Shown here piece after piece: positions 1-5,246 of a stretch of DNA of 8,122 nt (its first letter is position 1; every line of letters starts with the position of its first letter). Position numbers and translations under genes: made by a program. The notes below the pieces were generated by a model, which worked only from the letters and a program-made list of their open reading frames with translations, had not been told where the DNA came from and made no database searches. Source of the stretch: Acetobacteraceae bacterium (GTDB lineage: Bacteria > Pseudomonadota > Alphaproteobacteria > Acetobacterales > Acetobacteraceae); NCBI GenBank assembly GCA_030039695.1, contig JASHVB010000852.1:1-8122 (forward strand), in the 5' to 3' direction.

Positions 1-1
1 G

Positions 2-1132
2 CCGCTGGTGATCGGCTCGGCCGGGTCAGCCGGCGCAGCACCGCATCTCGACGCGACGCTCGCTATCGTGCGGGACATCGCACGGGCCGACGGGCTGCGC
101 TTCCGCCTTGGCATACTGCTCGCCGATCTGCCACGCGACATGCTGCGCGCTGCGGTACGTGCAGGAAATGTCACCGGCATCGACGGCATGCCGGATCTCA
201 CCGAGGAGGAAGTTACCGAAGCCGCACATATCGTCGGCCAGATGGGCATGGGCGCGTTCCGCCGCGCTCTTGCCGAGGATATCGACGTACTGATCGCCGG
301 CCGTGCCTGCGACACCGCGATCTTCGCCTCGCTGCCGACGATGCTAGGATTTCCGCTCGGCCTCTCCGTGCACATGGCGAAGATCATCGAGTGCGCGTCG
401 CTGTGCTGCGTGCCCGGTGGGCGAGATTCGATCCTGGCAACGCTGCACGACGACGACTTCGTGCTGGAGAGCATGAACCCACAGCGGCGAGCGACGCCCA
501 CCTCGGTCGCGGCACACAGCCTTTACGAGCAAGCCGACCCGTTCACCGTGTACGAGCCGGAAGGCAAACTTGACCTCAGCGCGGCGCAATACACCGTGGT
601 GGATGAGCGCCGCACGCGCGTCGCCGGGGCGCGCTGGGAAGAATCGCGCGATCCGTGCGTGAAGATCGAGGGCGCGCGCAAGATCGGCGAGCGTGCAGTG
701 CTGCTGTCAGGTGCCGCCGATCCGCGGTTCATCGAACATCACCGCGACATCCTGGCAGCGGTATCGAATGTGGTGAAGGAGCTGGTCTGCGAGGACCAAC
801 CGCAGGATTACACGCTGCGCTTTCGCGTGTATGGCGTGAACGGCGTGCGCATGGCTGCGCCGGCGAACGAGCCATCACCCAGCGAGGTTTTCGTCATGGG
901 CGAATGCATAGCGCCCACGGCTGAGCGCGCGGCAGAAGTTGTGCGCACGTGCAAGCAGTATCTGCTGCATCACGGCTATCCGGGACGTCTGTCCACCGCG
1001 GGCAACCTGGCGTTCCCGTTCACGCCGCCGGAAGCGTCGCTCGGACCGGCGTACCGCTTCAACGTCTATCACCTGCTCCATACGCCGGATCCCGACGCGC
1101 TGTTTCCGCTGGACGTCGAGGACTTGCGCTGA
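2..1132 (+). CDS. AtuA-family (DUF1446) protein, 3' part, 5' end outside window
   Basis: This is the C-terminal 376 residues of an acyclic-terpene-utilisation AtuA-like protein. The reading frame is open to the window edge and reads PLVIGSAGSAG before the first possible start (GTG at 8), which is a conserved early motif of the family, so the true start lies upstream. Other family-like blocks are IDVLIAGRACDTAIFA at about residues 96-111, MNPQRRATPTSVAAHSLY at about 157-174, and VKIEGARKIGERA at about 220-232. Full-length members are roughly 450 residues, so about 70 or more are missing. Relatives act in, or are annotated with, acyclic terpene or acyl-CoA-type catabolism; the exact reaction is not settled for most members, and the substrate here is unknown. 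Homologues are often followed by a small DUF4387 gene, but none follows here; the stop is followed by non-coding sequence. The family call is confident and the function is not. Confidence 0.88.
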   Translation, partial: PLVIGSAGSAGAAPHLDATLAIVRDIARADGLRFRLGILLADLPRDMLRAAVRAGNVTGIDGMPDLTEEEVTEAAHIVGQMGMGAFRRALAEDIDVLIAGRACDTAIFASLPTMLGFPLGLSVHMAKIIECASLCCVPGGRDSILATLHDDDFVLESMNPQRRATPTSVAAHSLYEQADPFTVYEPEGKLDLSAAQYTVVDERRTRVAGARWEESRDPCVKIEGARKIGERAVLLSGAADPRFIEHHRDILAAVSNVVKELVCEDQPQDYTLRFRVYGVNGVRMAAPANEPSPSEVFVMGECIAPTAERAAEVVRTCKQYLLHHGYPGRLSTAGNLAFPFTPPEASLGPAYRFNVYHLLHTPDPDALFPLDVEDLR

Positions 1133-1133
1133 T

Positions 1134-1165
1134 GTCACGGCCAGGAGCGTAGTGACGAAGCAATC
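1134..1165. repeat. Degenerate copy of a GTCATTGCGAG...GAAGCAATC-type interspersed repeat
   Basis: The sequence starts with GTCACGGCCAGGAGCG and ends with TAGTGACGAAGCAATC. It resembles, from memory, the widespread bacterial intergenic repeat with core GTCATTGCGAG(GAGCG)...GACGAAGCAATC. GTCAC (1134-1138) and GTGAC (1152-1156) form a short inverted repeat, as expected for a palindromic element of this class. It begins two bases after the AtuA-like stop codon. One copy in the window cannot prove repetition, so the call rests on resemblance. Confidence 0.4.
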
Positions 1166-1298
1166 TTCCGTTGCGCCGTACTTCGCTGCTCGACGACTAA
1201 CAAAAATCGTAGCGTGTCAGCCAGCGAAAGTCGCGATCCCCATGCGGCTTGGGTCCCGGCTGCCGCCGCGACGACAATGGCGCGCGCGTTTAATCGAG

Positions 1299-1316
1299 GC
1301 CGGTCGGCCGACCGGC
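1299..1316. repeat. Perfect 18-bp palindrome
   Basis: GCCGGTCGG is followed directly by its reverse complement CCGACCGGC, with no spacer. It lies about 150 bp upstream of the secreted peptide gene. A spacer-free palindrome suits a dimeric regulator better than an RNA hairpin, but no regulator family can be assigned from it. Confidence 0.6.
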
Positions 1317-1463
1317 TGGTGGCGAATTCGCATTGGCAGATCGCCATTGCCGATAGAGATCAGTTCCATACGCCGCGGAAATCACGCTTTCGTTATCCCA
1401 GTGCCCAGCCGGCGCCACGATCCAGTGCATATGCATGCCGCGTCCTGGATGAGGAGACGCGAT

Positions 1464-1727
1464 ATGAGCCTGCGACGCATCGGAACGATTGGCTTTGCCG
1501 CGGCCGTTTTGGCCGGTGCGCTCGGCAGCGGCAGCCCCGCGAAGGCGGACTGGTACCATCACCATGGACCCTGGGGCCGCCCTTGGTCCCCGCATGTCTG
1601 GGGCCACCCGTGGGCGCCGCGGGCCTATTACGCGCCACCGCCCGTGTATTATGCGCCGCCTGTCGTTTACGCGCCACCGCCGGTGTATTATCCGCCTGCC
1701 GTGTCGATCGGTGTTCGAATTCCCTAA
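1464..1727 (+). CDS. Small secreted Tyr/Pro-rich protein
   Basis: An 87-residue hypothetical exported protein. Residues 1-28 look like a Sec signal peptide: basic MSLRR, a hydrophobic Ala/Leu/Gly core, and an AKA cleavage site before Asp29. The mature part begins with a His/Trp/Gly/Pro-rich segment (about 29-52) and ends in a repeated Y-A/Y-P-P-P-V-Y pattern (about 55-78). This composition is common in short envelope proteins of high-GC alphaproteobacteria that have no assigned function. The start is supported by GAGGAG at 1451-1456, eight bases before the ATG. Longer in-frame readings begin inside the upstream AtuA-like gene in another phase and are implausible. It lies 23 nt upstream of a glycine-zipper lipoprotein gene with a similar Tyr/Pro-rich tail, so the two are probably co-transcribed and may share an envelope role. 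Confidence 0.75.
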   Translation: MSLRRIGTIGFAAAVLAGALGSGSPAKADWYHHHGPWGRPWSPHVWGHPWAPRAYYAPPPVYYAPPVVYAPPPVYYPPAVSIGVRIP

Positions 1728-1750
1728 CCTGACCGCGGCAGGAGATTCAT

Positions 1751-2056
1751 ATGAAGTTCCGTCTCGTCGCTCTGGCCTCGCTTGGCATCGTGCTGGGTGT
1801 GACCGCTTGTACCAACCCTTATGACCCAGGCCAACGCGCTATCGGCGGTGGCTTGATCGGCGCTGGCACCGGCGCGGCGATCGGAGGACTGGCCGGCGGC
1901 GGGCGCGGCGCAGCGGCGGGCGCGCTGATCGGCGGTGCAGTGGGCGCAGTCGGCGGCGCGGCGACAACGCCGACTCCGCCGCCGCCAAGGTACTATCAGG
2001 CGCCGCCGCCAGGCTACTACCAGCCGCCGCCGCCGCCGCCCCCTCCGGGATACTAA
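1751..2056 (+). CDS. Glycine-zipper lipoprotein with polyproline tail
   Basis: A 101-residue predicted lipoprotein. The signal sequence ends in a VTAC lipobox with Cys20 as the likely lipidated residue, followed by Thr21-Asn22, which suggests outer-membrane sorting. Residues about 31-70 are a glycine-zipper segment (repeated IGGG, IGAGTGAAIGG, ALIGGAVGAVGG) typical of YMGG/glycine-zipper 2TM-like proteins that insert into or span membranes. The C-terminus (about 73-101) is Pro/Tyr/Gln-rich and includes eight consecutive prolines just before the final Gly-Tyr. Such a run normally needs elongation factor P for efficient translation. GGAG at 1741-1744 precedes the ATG with suitable spacing. The gene follows the secreted Tyr/Pro-rich gene by 23 nt and ends 13 nt before the stop of the convergent SMP-30 gene, with no hairpin between them. 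Cellular role unknown. Confidence 0.82.
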   Translation: MKFRLVALASLGIVLGVTACTNPYDPGQRAIGGGLIGAGTGAAIGGLAGGGRGAAAGALIGGAVGAVGGAATTPTPPPPRYYQAPPPGYYQPPPPPPPPGY

Positions 2057-2069
2057 CACTAATAGTCAG

Positions 2070-2939
2070 TCACGCATCGGCGAAGACTCCGACCGGCGCG
2101 CCCTGCACGGGCGCGTCGGCGCGGAACAGCCCTCCGAGAGTTGGGAATCGCGCCAGCACATCCTCGGCCTTGCCTTCGCGCAAGGACGTCACGTAGAGGT
2201 GACCGTCGGCGAAGCATGGCATCGTCGGACCGGGGACAGGGAATGAAAACCGTTCCAGCAGTTTCCCTGTGGGCGAGAGCTTGTTGATGCAACCGGCCGA
2301 CGGGCCGGCCGACCAGTAGTCGCCATTCACGTCCACAGCGGCGCCGTCGGGACGGCCGTCCTCATTGCTCAGTCTGGCGATCTGCCGGTGATTGCTCATA
2401 CCGCCGGTCGCCGGGACGAAGTCCCACGCCTCGATGATTCCGGGCGTGGTATCTGAGTGATACATCACGCGGCCGTCCGGCGACCACGCGAGGCCGTTGG
2501 AGCATGCACAGCCTTCGGACCTGCGTTCAATGCGCCCGTCGGCAGTCACACGGTAGAGCGCGCCAATCGGCTGGCGCGGCGAGTTCTCGTCCATGCTGCC
2601 AACCCAGAAGGCGCCGTCCGGACCGATCTTGCCGTCGTTCAGGCGATTGGTGGGCGGCTCGGAGATTGGCGCCGTCAGAGGCTCAATGCGGCGTGCGCGT
2701 GGGTCGTACAACACAACACGATGACGCAGCGCGACGATCCATTTGCCGGAGCGGCAGAGGCCGAAGCTGCCCACCGTCTCACCCAGTTCGTAGGTGTCAC
2801 GTACGCCGGTATCGACAGTGAGCGCGTTGATTCGGCCCCCCTGGATGTCACAGAACAACAGCCGGTGGTTGGCCGGGTCCCAAACGGGAGATTCGGCAAC
2901 GGCGCAACGGGAGTCCCAGACGATATCGAAGTTCGGCAT
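2070..2939 (-). CDS. SMP-30/gluconolactonase (regucalcin-like) family protein
   Basis: A 289-residue six-bladed beta-propeller protein, the normal size for the SMP-30/gluconolactonase/LRE family, whose characterised members hydrolyse sugar lactones with a divalent metal. The metal ligands known from regucalcin have clear counterparts: Glu16 in AESPVWD, Asn148 in SNGLAWSPDG and Asp198 in DGRPDGAAVD. The substrate-site motif R99-x-N101-D102 (NRLNDGKIGPDG) is intact, so the enzyme should be active. I chose the ATG at 2939, since MPNFDIVWDS is a typical family N-terminus; an extension to 2996 adds 19 unlike residues. A weak AGG-type site precedes it. There is no signal peptide, so it is probably cytoplasmic. 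It is transcribed divergently from a sugar ABC importer, which suggests it opens a lactone from the imported or oxidised sugar. The actual substrate cannot be read from sequence. Confidence 0.9.
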   Translation of the reverse strand: MPNFDIVWDSRCAVAESPVWDPANHRLLFCDIQGGRINALTVDTGVRDTYELGETVGSFGLCRSGKWIVALRHRVVLYDPRARRIEPLTAPISEPPTNRLNDGKIGPDGAFWVGSMDENSPRQPIGALYRVTADGRIERRSEGCACSNGLAWSPDGRVMYHSDTTPGIIEAWDFVPATGGMSNHRQIARLSNEDGRPDGAAVDVNGDYWSAGPSAGCINKLSPTGKLLERFSFPVPGPTMPCFADGHLYVTSLREGKAEDVLARFPTLGGLFRADAPVQGAPVGVFADA

Positions 2940-3092
2940 GGCACGAGACCTACCGGTGGAACACGCGGCGTAGCATACGCGATCGACCGCGCACATTGAA
3001 CAGAGGTTGAAGGGTTGGCGAGCACGAGATTGGCCTCAGCAGCAGGTTCGAAGCGCAGGGCGCGAGGTCCACGGCGCACAGCATCACACCGG

Positions 3093-3118
3093 TTGATTGA
3101 GGCGATGTTGATCGAGGC
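3093..3118. repeat. Two-copy direct repeat, 15-nt spacing
   Basis: TTGATTGAGGC (3093-3103) recurs as TTGATCGAGGC (3108-3118) with one mismatch. Starts are 15 nt apart, about 1.5 helical turns, and lie about 90-115 bp upstream of the proposed permease start. It could be a tandem regulator site or chance. Confidence 0.4.
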
Positions 3119-3170
3119 CCGGAGCAGCGTCGGTGCCTGAGGATACGTCCGCGCTCAGCGCCGCGCCGCC

Positions 3171-3182
3171 GCGGCTAGCCGC
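3171..3182. repeat. 12-bp perfect palindrome ahead of importer operon
   Basis: GCGGCTAGCCGC reads the same on both strands and ends 24 bp before the proposed GTG start of permease 1. The position suits an operator or leader element if transcription starts nearby. It is short and GC-rich, so chance is possible. Confidence 0.4.
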
Positions 3183-3206
3183 ATCGGTCATGGGACTGTT
3201 GCAGAA

Positions 3207-4199
3207 GTGTCACATATACGTCATCGTTCCTCGCCTATCACCACCCGGACCAATCCAGTGCCCCCGGTGAGCAGCACCACGACAACCATCGGCGCCGTCG
3301 CGCGCCCCGAGCCGATCGCGCGTGGCCGCGCCCGTATGCATCCCGCACTTCGCGCCACATTCCTGCTCGCGCCATCCGGCATATTCCTGCTCGCCTTCAC
3401 TTACTGGCCGGTGCTGCAGGTGCTGCTGTCATCTTTCACCGTCAGCAGCTTCGGCACTGCCGTGCACTGGGGCCTGGGCAACTACGCGCGGTTGTTGTCT
3501 GATCCACATTTCGCGCGTGCGGTCGTCAACAATCTGATCTACGCCGCGGGCACGATCATCCCCAGTCTGACACTGGCGCTCGCATTCGCGCTTGGCCTGC
3601 GCGAGAGCACGCGCTTCGCTGTCGCTCTGCGCACGCTGATCGCCTTGCCGCTGCTGATTCCGCTGGTAGCCGCTGCGGCGCTGTTCATTTTCATCTTGCT
3701 GCCCGGGGCGGGACTGCTGGACTATTACCTCGCCAAGCTCGGCATCGGACAGACGAACTGGCTCGGTGATCCATCGCTGGCGCTTGGTTCCATTATCGCC
3801 ATCACGATATGGAAGAACACCGGCTACTACATGCTGTTTTTCCTCGCCGGCCTGTCGGGCATCCCGCAGGATTTTCTCGACGCGGCGAAGATCGACGGTG
3901 CCGGTGCGTTCGCGCGGTTCCGGCACATTACGCTGCCGCTGCTGATGCCGACGCTGGGCTTCATCACCGTGATCGCGTTGCTGAATGTGCTGACGCAGGT
4001 GGACCATGTCATTGTCATGACGTCAGGCGGGCCGGACGACGCGACCTTGCTCGTGTTGTTCTACATCTACGAGCAAGCGCACCAGAATTTCGACGTAGGA
4101 TTGGCGTCGGCGGCGACGGTGATCAGTGTGGCGTTCCTGTTTGCGCTGTCGCTGGTGTCGCTGCGGACGCTGGAGCGGGGCACCCACTATGAAAGTTAG
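3207..4199 (+). CDS. Sugar ABC transporter permease 1 (MalF/UgpA type)
   Basis: A 330-residue inner-membrane permease of the carbohydrate-uptake-1 class. It forms the membrane channel with the second permease encoded downstream. Hydrophobic helices are visible at about residues 51-72, 108-130, 140-167, 190-215, 248-272 and 298-318, the usual six. The cytoplasmic EAA loop that docks the ATPase spans about 225-248 (DAAKIDGAGAFARF, then the HITLPLLMP block), with the invariant Gly and the LP pair present. The start is uncertain: GTG 3207 gives a Thr/Pro-rich 43-residue N-terminal extension, while ATG 3336 gives the 287-residue length more typical of the family. Neither has a strong Shine-Dalgarno. 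It is the first gene of the operon. Substrate follows the binding protein and is not known. Confidence 0.92.
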   Translation: MSHIRHRSSPITTRTNPVPPVSSTTTTIGAVARPEPIARGRARMHPALRATFLLAPSGIFLLAFTYWPVLQVLLSSFTVSSFGTAVHWGLGNYARLLSDPHFARAVVNNLIYAAGTIIPSLTLALAFALGLRESTRFAVALRTLIALPLLIPLVAAAALFIFILLPGAGLLDYYLAKLGIGQTNWLGDPSLALGSIIAITIWKNTGYYMLFFLAGLSGIPQDFLDAAKIDGAGAFARFRHITLPLLMPTLGFITVIALLNVLTQVDHVIVMTSGGPDDATLLVLFYIYEQAHQNFDVGLASAATVISVAFLFALSLVSLRTLERGTHYES

Positions 4200-4413
4200 T
4201 GGCCTGCTCGCTGTGTCAGTCGGCTCGCCCCGCGGCAACGTCATGGCAGGCAACACGGCGGTGTACTCGCCAACCGTCGAGACCACAGGGCATGGCGGCA
4301 TTCGCCGCGACCAGCCATGCGATCAGGATCGCGCAGACGTTTGTCATTCGTGCGGCATCGTCTTGTCTGTCCTTCGCCGCACTGAGAGATATCAATTACG
4401 GACCGCGGCATGA
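4189..4413 (+). CDS. Possible small ORF bridging the two permease genes
   Basis: A 74-codon frame that starts with an ATG overlapping the last codons of permease 1 and stops in an ATGA that overlaps the ATG of permease 2. The product (MKVSGLLAVSVGSPRG..., with a CHSC motif near residues 54-57) matches no family I know and has no membrane segment or clear signal. GGGG at 4177-4180 could act as a weak ribosome site. Its fit between the two genes could serve translational coupling across the spacer, with the peptide itself unimportant. It could equally be a chance open frame in GC-rich DNA. Confidence 0.25.
   Translation: MKVSGLLAVSVGSPRGNVMAGNTAVYSPTVETTGHGGIRRDQPCDQDRADVCHSCGIVLSVLRRTERYQLRTAA
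4290..4320 (+). repeat. Intercistronic inverted repeat between permease genes
   Basis: GCATGGC (4290-4296) pairs perfectly with GCCATGC (4314-4320) across a 17-nt loop. A competing inner hairpin GCGGC-ATTC-GCCGC (4295-4308) is also possible. A second inverted repeat, GCGATC-AG-GATCGC, follows at 4319-4332. The RNA between the permease genes is therefore probably structured, as in some sugar-transport operons where intercistronic hairpins set relative expression or message stability. No T-run follows, so it is not a standard terminator. Confidence 0.45.
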
Positions 4414-5234
4414 CTCGCGCCAACCGACTGACGGTTCTGCTGCTGCTGACCGCCACCGCGCTGCTCTGGGCCACGCCGTTCGCCTGGATGGCGGTGGCCA
4501 GCCTGCGGCCCAACGCTGCCGGCGCGGCCGACATCGGCTCGATTTTCCCACATGGGCCGTTCAGCCTGGACAACTTCAGCGATGCCTGGAGCGAGGGGAA
4601 CTTCCCGCTCTGGTATCTCAACACGATCCTGCTCTGCGGCGGTCTGCTCGCGGTGCAGTGTGTCACCGTCAGCCTCGCCGGCTACGCCTTCGCACGGTTG
4701 CGCTTCCCGTTCCGCAACACGGTTTTCTACCTGTTCCTGCTACAGCTCATGCTGATCCCGCCAATCCTGATCGTGCCGAACATGACGACTCTGATCCGGC
4801 TGCACCTGTACGATTCGCTGGCGGGGATCGCGGCGCCATATTGCGCTTCGGCGTTCGGCACGTTCCTGATGCGCCAGACCTTCCGCACCATCCCACGTGA
4901 TTACGAGGAAGCGGCGGTGATCGACGGCGCCTCGATGCTTACTGTCATCTTCCGCGTTCTGCTGCCGCTGGCGCGGCCGGGGCTGGTCGCGTTCTCCATT
5001 GTCTCCGTCACGACGCACTGGAACGAATTCCTTTGGCCGTTGATGGCGACGTCCTCGCCATCAACGCAGGTGCTGACGGTTGGGTTGGCGTCGTTCACGT
5101 CCGGCGCCGAAGCAGGATCCGAATGGGGCGTCATCGCCGCTGGGACGTTCTTCGTCGCGGCACCGCTGCTGCTGGTATTCGTGACGTTTCAACGGCGCTT
5201 CGTCGCCAGTTTCACCTTGTCCGGAATCAAATAG
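4410..5234 (+). CDS. Sugar ABC transporter permease 2 (MalG/UgpE type)
   Basis: A 274-residue inner-membrane permease, the normal size for the MalG/UgpE half. Hydrophobic helices are seen at about residues 7-31, 69-92, 105-125, 135-152, 188-205 and 240-262. The EAA loop lies at about 162-190 (PRDYEEAAVIDGAS, then VLLPLARPG), matching the EAAxxDGAS...LP consensus. The typical periplasmic block before helix 2 (SLDNFSDAW) is present. The start is the ATG inside ATGA at 4410; upstream GGA is a weak ribosome site, so translation may depend on coupling with upstream reading. The gene ends 12 nt before the binding-protein gene. Together with permease 1 it should form the heterodimeric channel of the importer. 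Confidence 0.94.
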   Translation: MTRANRLTVLLLLTATALLWATPFAWMAVASLRPNAAGAADIGSIFPHGPFSLDNFSDAWSEGNFPLWYLNTILLCGGLLAVQCVTVSLAGYAFARLRFPFRNTVFYLFLLQLMLIPPILIVPNMTTLIRLHLYDSLAGIAAPYCASAFGTFLMRQTFRTIPRDYEEAAVIDGASMLTVIFRVLLPLARPGLVAFSIVSVTTHWNEFLWPLMATSSPSTQVLTVGLASFTSGAEAGSEWGVIAAGTFFVAAPLLLVFVTFQRRFVASFTLSGIK

Positions 5235-5246
5235 AGGGAGTCCCAA

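Larger units (their letters stand above)
1133..1463. other. Non-coding stretch between AtuA-like gene and envelope gene pair
   Basis: No convincing gene lies in these 331 nt. Reading frames that cross it run out of phase into the envelope gene and have no family resemblance. It holds a degenerate interspersed repeat just after the AtuA-like stop (1134-1165), a perfect 18-bp palindrome (1299-1316) and a 10-bp palindrome GCGAATTCGC (1322-1331). A promoter for the downstream pair must lie here or just upstream, but I cannot name convincing -35/-10 boxes. Confidence 0.6.
2940..3206. promoter_or_regulatory. Divergent control region between lactonase gene and importer operon
   Basis: These 267 nt must hold the promoter of the SMP-30 gene (leftward) and that of the ABC importer operon (rightward). 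No protein with family resemblance is encoded here. I see a 15-nt-period direct repeat (3093-3118) and a 12-bp perfect palindrome (3171-3182), both on the importer side. Convincing -35/-10 pairs are not evident, which is usual in high-GC alphaproteobacteria. No regulator gene lies in the window. Confidence 0.5.

Noticed and set aside
1132..1152. ATG overlapping the AtuA-like stop as a start of a DUF4387 partner
   Set aside because: The frame ends after six codons (MSRPGA), so no partner gene is encoded there.
939..1463. Extension of the secreted Tyr/Pro-rich gene upstream to 939
   Set aside because: The extension runs out of frame through the AtuA-like gene, while the ATG at 1464 has a ribosome site and begins a proper signal peptide.
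1214..1732. Long plus-strand ORF of 172 codons over the non-coding stretch and the secreted-peptide gene
   Set aside because: It overlaps the secreted-peptide gene out of frame, its product is Arg/Ala/Pro-rich as expected of a GC-rich shadow frame, and the overlapped gene has a signal peptide and ribosome site.
2457..2999. 180-codon plus-strand ORF opposite the SMP-30 gene
   Set aside because: It is the antisense shadow of a clearly conserved enzyme and shows no family motif.
4216..4347. Minus-strand 43-codon ORF with a signal-peptide-like start (MTNVCAILIAWLVAANAA) in the permease spacer
   Set aside because: It is antisense within an operon, has no good ribosome site, and its remainder after the hydrophobic stretch resembles nothing. 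Short hydrophobic frames are common by chance.
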